Positions 1 through 9,521 of a DNA stretch of 64,000 nt are shown here, in pieces. This stretch comes from Sporolactobacillus pectinivorans (lineage in GTDB: Bacteria; Bacillota; Bacilli; Bacillales; Sporolactobacillaceae): positions 3,306,379-3,370,378 of the forward strand of contig NZ_NXGA01000001.1 of assembly GCF_002802965.1 (NCBI RefSeq), in the 5' to 3' direction. The position numbers and the translations under genes were made by a program. The notes below the pieces were generated by a model. The model had not been told where the DNA came from. It saw nothing but the letters and a program-made list of their open reading frames with translations, and did not search any database. Each line of letters starts with the position of its first letter. The stretch's first letter is position 1.

Positions 1-2
1 AT

Positions 3-1958
3 ACAAACTATCACTACATCGTTCCTGAAATCAGTAATGAAACCCAACCTCATATAACATCAAACAGGCTGCTCGCGCTGTTCAATGAGGCGAAGGAAGA
101 ATTGGGAATCACCTCGAAACCGGTCATTGTCGGACCTGTAACTTTGCTGAAGCTTTCCAAGGGCTATGATCAGGAACACTTTCAGACTCTGCTGGATTCA
201 CTGATTCCACTTTACATTCAGATCTTCAGTGAATTGAAAAATGCCGGAGCTGAATGGGTGCAGATTGATGAACCAATTTTAGTAAAGACGCTGACGCCCG
301 ATGATCTCGCCGTTTTTCAGAAAGTCTATCAGGCATTCAAAGAAGGCGTTCCGGGTCTGAAACTGCTGCTGCAGACTTATTTCGAAGCGGTCGATGACTA
401 TAAAGAAGTTGTAAAATTACCGATTGACGGCATCGGTCTCGATTTTGTTTATGGCAAAAAAGCCAATCTTGAGGCAATCAAAGCTTATGGCTTTCCCCAA
501 GATAAAGTGCTCGCAGCCGGTGTGATCGACGGACGCAACATCTGGAAAACAGATCTTGCCGCAACTTTTGATGAACTTGAAAGTTTGCTCGCCACTGTCG
601 GGGGAAAAGATAAACTCTGGATTACCCCATCTTCCAGCCTGCTTCATGTCCCCGTCACAATCGAGAACGAGAAGGAACTGGACCCTGTCCTGAAAAACGC
701 ACTCTCGTTTGCCGATCAGAAACTGGCGGAAGCAGTGGCTCTGGCAAAAGGACTGAATGAGGGCAAAGAAAACATCACAACTATTATAGAAAAGTCCGGC
801 AGGGACCTTGATGCACTTCAGCAGTCGGCCCACCGTAACAATAAAGATGTCCGGAAAGAGCTGGATCAGCTTGACAGCGATCTGCCGTCACGCCCGGGTT
901 CCTACAAGCTGCGGCAGCAGATCCAGCAAGACGCATTTCAGTTGCCACTGCTGCCGACGACCACAATCGGAAGCTTCCCGCAGACAAAAGAAGTCCGCCA
1001 GGCCCGCCGCAATCTGCGAACAGGCGAATGGACGAAAAAACAGTATGACCAGTTTATAAAAGATGAAACGGCCAAGTGGATCAGTATTCAGGAAGATATC
1101 GGCATTGATGTGCTTGTTCACGGAGAATTTGAGCGGAACGATATGGTAGAATACTTCGGTGAAAAACTGGCCGGATTCGCATTCACCCGTTTCGGCTGGG
1201 TACAATCCTATGGTTCACGCTGTGTAAAGCCACCGCTGATATTCGGAGATGTCGCATGGAACTCGCCGATAACCGTTGGAGAAAGTGCCTACGCCCAGTC
1301 GCTGACCAAAAAACCGGTCAAAGGCATGCTGACGGGCCCTGTCACGATCTATAATTGGTCATTTGTTCGCAATGATATCAACCAAGCCGACGTGTTTAAC
1401 CAAATCGCACTTGCACTGAAAAAAGAAATCCATTCGCTTGAAGAAGCGGACATTCGAATGATTCAGGTCGACGAACCGGCGCTGCGTGAAGGTCTCCCGC
1501 TGAAGGAAGAAAAAAAGGCCGATTATCTGCACAGTGCCATCTACGCATTCCGCCTGACTACTTCATCTGTCAATAATGATACCCAGATTCATACGCATAT
1601 GTGCTATTCAGAGTTCGATGAAATCATCGAAGCTATCGATGCGCTGGATACCGATGTCATTTCGATTGAAGGCGCCCGCAGCCACGGTGAAATGATATCA
1701 ACTTTTGAAGCATTCAAGTATAAAAAAGGAATTGGTCTGGGTGTATACGACATCCACAGCCCGCGTATCCCGAGCGTTGACGAAATGAAATCCTACGCCG
1801 AACGGGCACTGAAAGTACTGGATCCGAAAATCTTCTGGATCAATCCGGACTGCGGCCTGAAAACCCGCCGGCCGGAAGAAGCCATTCCGGCATTAAAAAA
1901 CATGGTTGAAGCCGCTCAAGAAGTCCGCGCCGAACTCGGAGACATAGTTGAAAAATAA
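3..1958 (+). CDS. metE: Cobalamin-independent methionine synthase MetE (5' partial)
   Basis: Transfers the methyl group of 5-methyltetrahydropteroyltriglutamate to homocysteine, the last step of methionine synthesis; cytosolic zinc enzyme. The frame is open from the first bases of the window, with the MetE-typical NYHYIVPE at residues 2-9 of the visible part, so the true start lies upstream and roughly 100 of about 750 residues are missing. The C-terminal catalytic half is intact: TTTIGSFPQT, the zinc ligands in HTHMCYSEF, and NPDCGLKTR with the last cysteine ligand. A strong terminator follows 16 bases after the stop, so it ends its transcription unit. A B12-independent synthase coexists here with B12-related genes at 36-39 kb. 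Confidence 0.96.
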   Translation, partial: TNYHYIVPEISNETQPHITSNRLLALFNEAKEELGITSKPVIVGPVTLLKLSKGYDQEHFQTLLDSLIPLYIQIFSELKNAGAEWVQIDEPILVKTLTPDDLAVFQKVYQAFKEGVPGLKLLLQTYFEAVDDYKEVVKLPIDGIGLDFVYGKKANLEAIKAYGFPQDKVLAAGVIDGRNIWKTDLAATFDELESLLATVGGKDKLWITPSSSLLHVPVTIENEKELDPVLKNALSFADQKLAEAVALAKGLNEGKENITTIIEKSGRDLDALQQSAHRNNKDVRKELDQLDSDLPSRPGSYKLRQQIQQDAFQLPLLPTTTIGSFPQTKEVRQARRNLRTGEWTKKQYDQFIKDETAKWISIQEDIGIDVLVHGEFERNDMVEYFGEKLAGFAFTRFGWVQSYGSRCVKPPLIFGDVAWNSPITVGESAYAQSLTKKPVKGMLTGPVTIYNWSFVRNDINQADVFNQIALALKKEIHSLEEADIRMIQVDEPALREGLPLKEEKKADYLHSAIYAFRLTTSSVNNDTQIHTHMCYSEFDEIIEAIDALDTDVISIEGARSHGEMISTFEAFKYKKGIGLGVYDIHSPRIPSVDEMKSYAERALKVLDPKIFWINPDCGLKTRRPEEAIPALKNMVEAAQEVRAELGDIVEK

Positions 1959-1973
1959 AAAAATATTATCCGG

Positions 1974-2004
1974 AAGAGCCGTGGCATTGCCACGGCTCTT
2001 TCTA
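1974..2004 (+). terminator. Intrinsic terminator after metE
   Basis: Perfect 12-bp stem (AAGAGCCGTGGC / GCCACGGCTCTT, 1974-2000) with a 3-base loop, followed by a short T-rich run. Confidence 0.85.
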
Positions 2005-2046
2005 GTTGTGATGGGATCAATCTTTTAATTACAAGGAGGACAGAAT

Positions 2047-2541
2047 ATGCATCGTGTCAGAAAAGCAGAAAGTAAGGAGATGGATACGATTTATATGATG
2101 GGATATGACGTCTGGTCCAATCATTCGGCACCCAATGAATATCTGGAAATTTGCAGACATTCAGTCAAGTATAAGCAAGGAGAATGGTACGTTCTGACGG
2201 AGCTAGGGACAAATAGATTGCTCAGTTCACTCATTGTATATAAACTCGATCTTCACGATCAAACAGTAATCAGAGGAATTGGTTCAATAGCCACGGTAGG
2301 TTATTGTCGAAAAGCGGGAAATGCAACTGAACTTGTTAAAACTGTAATTAGTATTTTGACAAAGCAGGATGCTTGCGATGATTTTTTCTTATATAGCGAT
2401 ATTGGAGCACAATTTTACAACAAGTTAGGCTTTAATGCACTCCCCCGCTCCCGGCAAAAATATAAAGAAAGTATCTGCATGTACTATTCACAAACAAAAG
2501 ATACCCCTTCTTCTGACTGTAAGATCCCTGATTATTTTTAA
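2047..2541 (+). CDS. GNAT-family N-acetyltransferase
   Basis: A 164-residue protein with the layout of a GNAT acetyltransferase, which moves an acetyl group from acetyl-CoA to an amine. The likely acetyl-CoA loop is the glycine-bearing stretch following GIGSIATVGYCRK (about residues 78-95), and the family-typical C-terminal FYNKLGF is at about residue 125. A textbook ribosome binding site (AAGGAGG, 2033-2039) sits 7 bases before the ATG. It is monocistronic between two terminators. The substrate cannot be told from the sequence. Confidence 0.8.
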   Translation: MHRVRKAESKEMDTIYMMGYDVWSNHSAPNEYLEICRHSVKYKQGEWYVLTELGTNRLLSSLIVYKLDLHDQTVIRGIGSIATVGYCRKAGNATELVKTVISILTKQDACDDFFLYSDIGAQFYNKLGFNALPRSRQKYKESICMYYSQTKDTPSSDCKIPDYF

Positions 2542-2575
2542 ACTAATGTAGTTCTCTGTCTTTTGTAATTAAAAA

Positions 2576-2613
2576 GCAGAAGAGATAGGGCTTTCTCGCT
2601 CTACCTCTTCTGC
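2576..2613. terminator. Bidirectional terminator between the GNAT gene and prfC
   Basis: A 13-bp stem (2576-2588 with 2601-2613, one G-T pair). On the minus strand it is followed by five T's, so it probably ends prfC as well as the GNAT gene. Confidence 0.75.
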
Positions 2614-2620
2614 TCTATAT

Positions 2621-4198
2621 TCACATATTATGACTCGAATCCCGCAGTTCAATCTTCGGGTTCTTCTGCTGGAACCAGCGCAGCGAGAAATCATTTTCAA
2701 AGATGATCACCGGCCGGTCTTTATAATCGGTCACTACGAGATTATTCGAATTACGGCGCAGCTCTTCGGCGTCATCACGATCTGCGATCCATTTGGCAAT
2801 CTGGTGCGGCATTCGCTCGATATCCAGATCCACACCGTATTCAGCCTGCATCCTGTAAACAAATACATCAAACTGCAGTGGACCAACTACACCAAGTATC
2901 GTTTCCTCATAAGGCGTTTTGTAAACCTGAATGGCACCTTCCTGGGCGAGCTGGCTGACACCCTTCAGAAAATGTTTCTGTTTCATCGCATTTTTTGCGC
3001 GCACCTTGGCAAAATGTTCAGGTGAGAACTGTGGGAGCGCGCCGAAATTGAATGTATCCTTTTCATCACAGACCGTGTCGCCGATTTGATAGAATCCGGT
3101 ATCGTAAAGCCCGACAATGTCGCCCGGATAGGCGTCGTCGATCAACTCGCGGCTGTCGGCAAAAAACTGCTGCGGCTGAGCAAGTTTTAGTTGCTTGCCC
3201 GTACGGTCGAGATAAACGTTCATTCCCTTTTCAAATGCTCCGGAGACAATCCGGAGAAAAGCAATGCGATCACGGTGCGCCGGATTCATATTGGCCTGGA
3301 TTTTAAAAATAAATCCCGAGAAACGCGGATCATCCGGCTGGATAATGTCTGCGCTCGATTTTCTCGGCTGCGGATCCGGAGCCATCTTGAGATAATGCTC
3401 CAGAAAAGTCGGCACGCCGAAACTTGAAATCGCGCTTCCAAAGAAAACCGGTGTCTGTTTTCCTGCCTTAACGGCTTCAAAGTCGTAGGTGCTGCCCGCT
3501 TCATCGAGCAACATCAGATTTTCTTCAAGCTGGCTGAGTGTGTAATCGTCAACAGTTCCCTTAAGAATATCGGGAAGTTCGTCGACCTCCCCCAATTCCT
3601 GAACCTGGCGCTCACGCTTCTCATTGTACCATTCGATTTTATGCTCCTGCCTGTCGTAAACCCCGCGGAACGACTGACCCATGCCAATCGGATAGTTGAT
3701 CGGATAAGACTCAATACCAAGCACATTCTCGATCTCTTCGAATAGTTCCAGTGGATCCCGGCCCTGGCGATCCAGTTTGTTGATAAAAGTAAAAATTGGA
3801 ATGCCGCGATCACGGCAGACTTTAAACAACTTGATGGTCTGCGGTTCCACGCCTTTTGCCGCATCAATGATCATGACCACGCTATCCACAGCCATCAGTG
3901 TCCGGTATGTGTCTTCACTGAAATCCTGGTGTCCGGGAGTGTCCAAAATATTAATTTTGTAACCATTATATTCAAATTGCATCACACTGGAAGTGACTGA
4001 AATACCTCTCTTTTTTTCAAGCTCCATCCAGTCCGATGTGGCAAATTTCTCCGCTTTTCTCGATTTAACAGCGCCTGCTGTGCGGATGGCCCCACCCAAA
4101 ACAAGCAGTTTTTCCGTCAGCGTCGTCTTCCCGGCATCCGGATGAGAGATAATTGCGAATGTACGCCGTCTTTCTATTTCCTGTTGTAACTTATTCAT
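2621..4198 (-). CDS. prfC: Peptide chain release factor 3 (RF3)
   Basis: Translational GTPase that removes RF1/RF2 from the ribosome after peptide release. At 525 residues it has the usual RF3 length. The P-loop SHPDAGKT is at residues 18-25, followed by the switch and G-domain motifs DTPGHQDF and FINKLDR. A longer frame reaches a TTG at 4228, but the ATG at 4198 is preceded by GGGAGGAAAAA, an excellent ribosome binding site, and gives the family N-terminus. It stands alone between pgcA and a terminator, with a potentially structured leader (4252-4340) before the start. Confidence 0.95.
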   Translation of the reverse strand: MNKLQQEIERRRTFAIISHPDAGKTTLTEKLLVLGGAIRTAGAVKSRKAEKFATSDWMELEKKRGISVTSSVMQFEYNGYKINILDTPGHQDFSEDTYRTLMAVDSVVMIIDAAKGVEPQTIKLFKVCRDRGIPIFTFINKLDRQGRDPLELFEEIENVLGIESYPINYPIGMGQSFRGVYDRQEHKIEWYNEKRERQVQELGEVDELPDILKGTVDDYTLSQLEENLMLLDEAGSTYDFEAVKAGKQTPVFFGSAISSFGVPTFLEHYLKMAPDPQPRKSSADIIQPDDPRFSGFIFKIQANMNPAHRDRIAFLRIVSGAFEKGMNVYLDRTGKQLKLAQPQQFFADSRELIDDAYPGDIVGLYDTGFYQIGDTVCDEKDTFNFGALPQFSPEHFAKVRAKNAMKQKHFLKGVSQLAQEGAIQVYKTPYEETILGVVGPLQFDVFVYRMQAEYGVDLDIERMPHQIAKWIADRDDAEELRRNSNNLVVTDYKDRPVIIFENDFSLRWFQQKNPKIELRDSSHNM

Positions 4199-4251
4199 TT
4201 TTTCCTCCCGAACTTGCTCGTCAGACAAACGATTTAATATTCATTTTACCC

Positions 4252-4340
4252 AAGAAAAGGGCATCCGCTGCTTTTTTCAGCCGGACAAGAAAACTTCCGT
4301 CTGAACAACCGAGCCACTTTCACACGCGAATGCCCTTCTT
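4252..4340 (-). promoter_or_regulatory. Folded RNA segment between pgcA and prfC
   Basis: Read on the minus strand, an outer arm at 4326-4340 can pair with 4252-4267 (AAGGGCAT with ATGCCCTT at the core). Inside is a second hairpin built from TTCAG.CGGA and TCCG.CTGAA. It lies just upstream of prfC and downstream of pgcA, so it could be the pgcA terminator or a prfC leader. The T-box specifier and GGTGG motifs are not present. Confidence 0.45.
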
Positions 4341-4417
4341 AGAATCTATTCATATTATAAACAAAAATAAAGAATAATGTGCAGGAACATCGAAACCAAC
4401 GCCCGCACGTATATCAT

Positions 4418-6160
4418 TCATTTGCTTACAAGCCCGTGCACACGATCCATAACTTCTGTTTTCAAAGCAGCGAATTTCGTGTCACGATCGGCTGCATCTT
4501 TGCCTTGAACACCAAAGTAGAACTTGATTTTCGGCTCTGTGCCGGACGGACGCAGGCAGAACCACGAGCCATCATCCAGTTTGTACTTCAGGACATTGGA
4601 TACCGGCAAAGTGATTGCAGTCTTGCTGCCGGACTTTACATTTGTAGTGACGGATTTTTCATAGTCTTCAATCACGTCAACAGCTACACCGGAAACCTGA
4701 ACCGGCGGATGATCTCTGAAGTCGTTCAGAATCGAATCAATTTCTTCTTTACCCTGAATCCCCTTCAGTGTCAGCGATTCAAGCCCCTCTTCAAAATAAC
4801 CATACTTTTCATAAATATCCTGAAGTGCATCATAGATTGATTTGCCCTTTGACTTATAATAGGCAGCCACTTCCGCAGCAAACACCGCAGCCTGGACCGC
4901 ATCTTTGTCGCGGACAAACGAACCGATCAGGCAGCCGTAGCTTTCTTCATAGCCAAATAGAAAAGTATGTGCACCGGTTAACTCATATTCATGAATTTTT
5001 TCTCCGATGAACTTGAAACCTGTCAGCGTATCAACAGTCGGAATACCAAATGCTGCAGCAATCGTGCGGCCGATTTCCGATGTTACGATCGTTTTAACCA
5101 CGATGCCGTTCTCCGGCAGCGTTCCTTTTTCTTTACGCTGCGTAAGCAGATAATCCAGAAGGACTGCCCCTGTCTGGTTGCCGGTCAAAACAGTATATTC
5201 TCCCTGTTCATCTTTTACTGCGACACCGAGTCGGTCTGAGTCAGGATCTGTGCCAAGAAGAATATCGGCATCCAGTTTTTTTCCATAGTCAATCGCTATT
5301 TTAAAAGCGGTGTGTTCCTCAGGATTCGGGGATTTCACAGTTGAAAACTCCGGATCCGGTTCCGCCTGTTCCTTAACGACCGTGACATTCGTGAATCCCC
5401 AGTTTTTCAAGCCGTTGACGATCGGATGGTAGCTTGATCCATGCAGTGGTGTAAAGACGATTTTTAGATTCGATCCGACTTTTTTAATGATGTCTGGATT
5501 CAAGGACAATTTCTTCAGATTTTCCTGATAGGCGTCGTCCACATCCTTGCCGATAATCTGGAGCAGCCCTTCTGCCTTCAATGCCTGTTCGTCACCGACT
5601 TTTACTGTCAGCTCATCCTCAACAGAGCCAACAAACTTAATCACTTCGTCCGCTTCAGCTGGAGGAAGCTGGCCGCCGAACTCGTCGTAAACTTTATAGC
5701 CATTATATTGCGGCGGATTGTGGCTCGCCGTGATCACAATGCCCGAAAAAGTGTGCAGATAACGCACCGCAAATGAAAGAACCGGTGTCGGGCGCAGTGA
5801 ATCAAAGATAAACGTTTTGATCCCGTGCGCACCCAGCGTTTTTGCAGCTTCCAAAGTAAATTCAGCGGAAAAATGGCGCGGATCATGAGCAATCACGACA
5901 CCTCGTTTTACAGCCTCTTCACCGGAGCTGAGAATATATCTTGCCAGCCCTTCCGAGGCCTTCCTGACCGTGTAAATGTTGAGCCGGTTTGTTCCCGGTC
6001 CAATTTCACCGCGCATACCGCCTGTACCGAATTCCAGATTTTTGTAAAAGCAGTCTTCCAGTTTGGCCGGATCTCCGGCAATCGCGTCAAGCTGTTTTTT
6101 CAAATCCTGATCCAGTCCTTCATCAGCCTGCCATTTCTCATAAACTGTTTTCCAGCTCAT
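4418..6160 (-). CDS. pgcA: Alpha-phosphoglucomutase PgcA
   Basis: Interconverts glucose 1-phosphate and glucose 6-phosphate, supplying UDP-glucose for glycolipids, wall teichoic acid and glycans. Its 580 residues match the Bacillus PgcA length. The phosphoserine loop [13 protein letters not shown] is at residues 144-156 (Ser146), the metal loop is [10 protein letters not shown], and the sugar-binding GYEESYG and phosphate-binding RPSGTEPK motifs are in order. A GTG 9 bases upstream (6169) is in frame, but the ATG at 6160 has the better ribosome binding site (GGGGTGA). Confidence 0.94.
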   Translation of the reverse strand: MSWKTVYEKWQADEGLDQDLKKQLDAIAGDPAKLEDCFYKNLEFGTGGMRGEIGPGTNRLNIYTVRKASEGLARYILSSGEEAVKRGVVIAHDPRHFSAEFTLEAAKTLGAHGIKTFIFDSLRPTPVLSFAVRYLHTFSGIVITASHNPPQYNGYKVYDEFGGQLPPAEADEVIKFVGSVEDELTVKVGDEQALKAEGLLQIIGKDVDDAYQENLKKLSLNPDIIKKVGSNLKIVFTPLHGSSYHPIVNGLKNWGFTNVTVVKEQAEPDPEFSTVKSPNPEEHTAFKIAIDYGKKLDADILLGTDPDSDRLGVAVKDEQGEYTVLTGNQTGAVLLDYLLTQRKEKGTLPENGIVVKTIVTSEIGRTIAAAFGIPTVDTLTGFKFIGEKIHEYELTGAHTFLFGYEESYGCLIGSFVRDKDAVQAAVFAAEVAAYYKSKGKSIYDALQDIYEKYGYFEEGLESLTLKGIQGKEEIDSILNDFRDHPPVQVSGVAVDVIEDYEKSVTTNVKSGSKTAITLPVSNVLKYKLDDGSWFCLRPSGTEPKIKFYFGVQGKDAADRDTKFAALKTEVMDRVHGLVSK

Positions 6161-6265
6161 AGCTTTCACCCCATTTGCTTAACGTTCTTTCCCACTTACC
6201 TATTATCTATTATATAACAAAACGTAAAAGAGCGCTGTCATTCATTTCATTATTACAAGTGCAGA

Positions 6266-6934
6266 TTAATTATTGCCAACCGGAGTAAAATATTGAATCA
6301 GCTTTTCGAGCGATACATCCTGAAGCGATTTGAAACAGCCGTCGACATGTCCGAATGGCATCTGCTTCGTTACCGCATTCGGAACAACAATACAGTACAT
6401 TCCCGCCTTTTTCGCCGCCAAAGAGCCGTTAAAGGAATCCTCAATGGCGATAGCTTCTTTGGGCTGCACTTGAAGGCTTTGGAGGGATTGAATGTAAAGT
6501 TCAGGATCAGGCTTTACTTTCTGAACGTCATCCATGGACTTGATGCTCTGAAAATAGTCGGAGAGGCCGAGACGTTTCAAATGTCTGCGCGGCCAGTCTC
6601 CCTTAGAGCTCGTTGCAAGCCCGATTTTAAGGCCAAGGATGTTAGCCTGGCTGAGCACCGATTTGACACCCGGCAATACCTCTTCTCTGTCTACCAATGT
6701 ATTAAAAAGATGATCGCGTTCTCCTAGAAAAGAAGCTTTATCTATTTTTACATGGCCGCGTTCTTCAAGGTATTTTATTGAATCAAAGCCGTGCTGTGTG
6801 CCTATGGCCTGGCTCCACAAGCTGAGCGGAAGATTAACGTGATATTCATGAAACATTTTCTGCATGACGAGATACATAATTCTCTCGCTGTCAAGAATGA
6901 CGCCATCAAAGTCAAAAACGATCGCTTTTATCAT
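6266..6934 (-). CDS. HAD-superfamily phosphatase, YhcW/beta-PGM-like
   Basis: A 222-residue HAD hydrolase of the beta-phosphoglucomutase/phosphatase subgroup. The nucleophile motif DFDGV is at residues 8-12, the cap region follows, then ATSS (motif II), KVKPDPELY (motif III lysine) and EDSFNG (motif IV). It resembles Bacillus YhcW; it may dephosphorylate a small sugar phosphate, but the sequence does not fix the substrate. The ATG at 6934 has AAGGG about 8 bases upstream. It runs in the same direction as pgcA, 105 bases before it, so cotranscription is possible. Confidence 0.82.
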   Translation of the reverse strand: MIKAIVFDFDGVILDSERIMYLVMQKMFHEYHVNLPLSLWSQAIGTQHGFDSIKYLEERGHVKIDKASFLGERDHLFNTLVDREEVLPGVKSVLSQANILGLKIGLATSSKGDWPRRHLKRLGLSDYFQSIKSMDDVQKVKPDPELYIQSLQSLQVQPKEAIAIEDSFNGSLAAKKAGMYCIVVPNAVTKQMPFGHVDGCFKSLQDVSLEKLIQYFTPVGNN

Positions 6935-7092
6935 TTTTTACAACCCTTCTGCGTGGTCTCAAACTTCATTTTACCACGGCTTAGCCATTTTATCGTTTTA
7001 ATATCACAAATTTTTCCCCAGTAGAATTGGCTGGTGGTCAAAATGTCACGAACAGCTGAACTGTCCATTTTTAACAGCGATGCAAATTCTAA

Positions 7093-7121
7093 GTCAAGTT
7101 TCCGTCATTTCTACATAAACT
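7093..7121 (+). promoter_or_regulatory. Candidate sigma-E promoter of yhbH
   Basis: GTCAAGTT, 13 bases, then CATAAACT resembles the mother-cell sigma-E consensus (GTCATATT / CATACAAT). It sits about 75 bases before yhbH, a gene that belongs to the sigma-E regulon in B. subtilis. Confidence 0.5.
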
Positions 7122-7198
7122 GAATTAATCAACCCTCATTACTCATCAGCAATGACAAGGAATGTCCGCAGAAAACTTAATACAGGGAGGGAATGGCT

Positions 7199-8368
7199 GT
7201 GAAAAATTTTTTGATTTCAGAGGAGCAGTGGGATCTTCACCAGAAGGGCGACCAGGATCAACGCAGGCATGCGGAAAAAGTCAGAGAGGCAATCAAAAAC
7301 AATCTGCCTGATCTGGTCAGTAGTGAAAGTATTATTCTGTCTGACGGGCAAAAAATGACGCGCATTCCGATCCGGTCTCTGGACGAATATAAACTTCGCT
7401 ATAACTTTGACAAAGCCAGGCACGTCGGCCAGGGCAAAGGAGACAGCAAAGTCGGCGACGTGATTGCCAAAGCACCCGGTAAGCAGGCAGGGCAGGGGCA
7501 GGGGCAGAGCCCGGGGAAAGGAAAAGGAGCCGGGGACCGTCCGGGGATCGATTATTATGAAGCCAATGTCTCGATCATGGAGATCGAGAATCTGTTTTTT
7601 AAAGAGTTGGAACTCCCCCATCTTAAAAGAAAACAGGAGCCTGATATTATCGTAGAAAGCATTGATTATCGGGACATCAGGCGAAAAGGGCTGATGGGAA
7701 ATATCGACAAGCGGCGCACCATTCTTTCGGCGATCAAAAGAAACGCCAGCTCCGGCAGCGCCCAGATTTATCCGATCCATGAAGAAGATTTGCGTTTCAA
7801 AACATGGGAAACAATTGTCAAACCCGAAAGCCGTGCCGTTGTCCTGGCGATGATGGACACAAGCGGATCAATGGGTGTTTGGGAAAAGTATATTGCACGT
7901 AGTTTCTTCTTCTGGATGACGCGCTTTCTCAGAACAAAATATGAGAAAGTGACGATCCAGTTCATTGCTCACCATACGGAGGCGACAGTCGTCAGCGAGG
8001 AAGACTTTTTCTCCAAAGGGGAAAGTGGAGGAACTATTTGCTCCTCAGCCTATGTGAAAGCTCTCGAACTGATCGACCAGTCCTATCCGCCATCGAAATA
8101 CAATATTTATCCTTTTCACTTTTCAGACGGTGATAATTTATCTTCGGATAATCCGAAATGTATCCGCCTCGTTAATGAAATCATGGAACTTACCGACTTT
8201 TTCGGATACGGAGAAATCAATCCATATCATCGCTCCAGCACGCTGATGGGCGCTTACCGTAACATTCAGAATGATGCTTTTCATTCTTATATTTTGAAAC
8301 AAAAAAGCGACGTCTACCATGCAATGAAATACTTTTTTCAGAAAGAGTCGGAGGATGCCGCAGTCTAA
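7199..8368 (+). CDS. yhbH: YhbH, VWA-domain sporulation protein (UPF0229)
   Basis: Conserved partner of the PrkA kinase in spore formers (YeaH in enterobacteria). About 390 residues, as in B. subtilis. A charged N-terminus is followed by a Gly/Lys/Gln-rich linker (about residues 78-116) and a C-terminal von Willebrand A fold with the metal site MDTSGSMG at about residue 220. An ATG at 7193 is only 2 bases from the GGGAGG ribosome binding site; the GTG at 7199 is 8 bases from it, so I chose the GTG. A candidate sigma-E promoter precedes it. The kinase gene prkA lies 1.8 kb downstream on the other strand. Confidence 0.9.
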   Translation: MKNFLISEEQWDLHQKGDQDQRRHAEKVREAIKNNLPDLVSSESIILSDGQKMTRIPIRSLDEYKLRYNFDKARHVGQGKGDSKVGDVIAKAPGKQAGQGQGQSPGKGKGAGDRPGIDYYEANVSIMEIENLFFKELELPHLKRKQEPDIIVESIDYRDIRRKGLMGNIDKRRTILSAIKRNASSGSAQIYPIHEEDLRFKTWETIVKPESRAVVLAMMDTSGSMGVWEKYIARSFFFWMTRFLRTKYEKVTIQFIAHHTEATVVSEEDFFSKGESGGTICSSAYVKALELIDQSYPPSKYNIYPFHFSDGDNLSSDNPKCIRLVNEIMELTDFFGYGEINPYHRSSTLMGAYRNIQNDAFHSYILKQKSDVYHAMKYFFQKESEDAAV

Positions 8369-8669
8369 TGATCATTTGCATAGAGGAACAAAAAGCTTTG
8401 ATTTTAATCGGATAGAGCTCTCAATTCCAGTCTCTTTAAACTGAGGCGCACAGTCATTGGATGCGAAAGAGTTTTTTCCCTTATAGCATCAACTTGTGCT
8501 GAGCTTGCCTGATTTGTTTGAACCTTCGACATTGGACTGAACTCCGACTCTATTTAGCTCAACTGAACGTTTATCTTTAAATGATTTAGGATATAAAGAA
8601 AACGAACCGAATCAAGTAAAACTCGACAGAGTGTAGTATATCAGCCGATTCGGATGACCCCCTTGAGCA
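8369..8669. other. Intergenic stretch after yhbH
   Basis: No open frame with a ribosome binding site and no clear hairpin. I see nothing assignable until the repeat at 8670. Confidence 0.5.
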
Positions 8670-8747
8670 TTCTACAGATCGTTCAACGGACAGTTATCCA
8701 GTTGTCCACAAGTTGATATTTTATAGTTTCCTAAACAACAAAAAAGC
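8670..8747 (-). repeat. Isolated copy of an IS91-type element end
   Basis: About 78 bases that match 53739-53807, the sequence just outside the dead IS91-family transposase. Shared blocks are TTCTACAG, CAGTTATCCA, and TTTATAGTTTCCTAAACAAC. This copy has an extra 8 bases (AGTTGTCC) inside the TTATCCACAAG block. No transposase frame is next to it, so it is a solitary scar. Confidence 0.6.
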
Positions 8748-8769
8748 GTTCCCGGACGGAGCGCTTTTT
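8741..8769 (-). terminator. Terminator of the first signal peptidase gene
   Basis: On the minus strand, AAAGCGCTCC pairs with GGGAACGCTTT, followed by six T's; it lies right after the stop of the gene at 8775-9344. Confidence 0.7.
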
Positions 8770-8774
8770 CATTT

Positions 8775-9344
8775 TCATCTATGAATCATGCCAAACGAGT
8801 TCAGCGGCCAGTAACGCAGATCGACTTTCCCGACGACCTTATTCTCGCTGACAAATCCGATTTGAGGAAACCGGCTGTCTACGCTATCCTGCCTGTTATC
8901 CCCCATCACCCATAATTTTCCTTTAGGTACTTTTGTCACACCCGTCAAACCTTTAAGTGTGAAATTCCATGTCAGTAGTTCACCCTTATGCATTTCTTTT
9001 TTCAGGGGAGCCAGAAACGGTTCATTGACCGGTTTCCCGTTGACATAAAGCTGATCATTTTTGTACATAATGGTGTCTCCGGGAAGTCCGATGACCCTTT
9101 TAACATAGTCAGCTGTAGGTGTAGCATGGAAAATGACAACATCGAACCGTTGCGGTTGTGAAAAACGGTAATTTATTTTATTGACAATCAGTCGATCGCC
9201 ATTATGCAATGTCGGCATCATCGACGGGCCGTCAACGATGTAGTTGCCCAGAATAAATGACCTCACAATGATGACGGCCAGAACTGCGAAACCAACCGCC
9301 CAAAACCAGGACAAGAATTCACTTTTCTTTTTTTTTCGGTTCAT
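8775..9344 (-). CDS. Type I signal peptidase (first of a tandem pair)
   Basis: Membrane-bound serine/lysine protease that removes signal peptides from exported proteins. One N-terminal membrane segment (about residues 11-31) precedes the Ser box (DGPSMMPTL), the Lys box (YVKRVIGLPGDT) and the GDNR box, all intact. The frame extends to a TTG at 9374; the ATG at 9344 gives the usual short KKKK cytosolic tail, though neither start has a well-placed ribosome binding site. The paralogue directly upstream (9522-10082) is similar along its whole length, so this is an old local duplication. Confidence 0.9.
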   Translation of the reverse strand: MNRKKKKSEFLSWFWAVGFAVLAVIIVRSFILGNYIVDGPSMMPTLHNGDRLIVNKINYRFSQPQRFDVVIFHATPTADYVKRVIGLPGDTIMYKNDQLYVNGKPVNEPFLAPLKKEMHKGELLTWNFTLKGLTGVTKVPKGKLWVMGDNRQDSVDSRFPQIGFVSENKVVGKVDLRYWPLNSFGMIHR

Positions 9345-9481
9345 ATTTTTTACACGGACTCCCAGTCTGTTCAATTCCCAGTCATGTCACAATATACCTT
9401 CTTAATAATGTAAACGAATGTTTCCAAATTAACAAGAAATTTTCCCCAACTTTTCAATCTTTCATGTTTTCTCAAAGGGAA

Positions 9482-9511
9482 AAGCGCCTGGTCGGTCTGT
9501 CCGAAGCGCTT
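9482..9511 (-). terminator. Terminator between the two signal peptidase genes
   Basis: On the minus strand AAGCGC (with an inner CGG/CCG) pairs with GCGCTT and is followed by TTCCCTTT. Confidence 0.55.
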
Positions 9512-9521
9512 CGCAGGTAAT

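Noticed and set aside
4252..4340. T-box leader
   Set aside because: The conserved antiterminator GGTGG motif and specifier loop are missing, and prfC is not an amino-acid gene.
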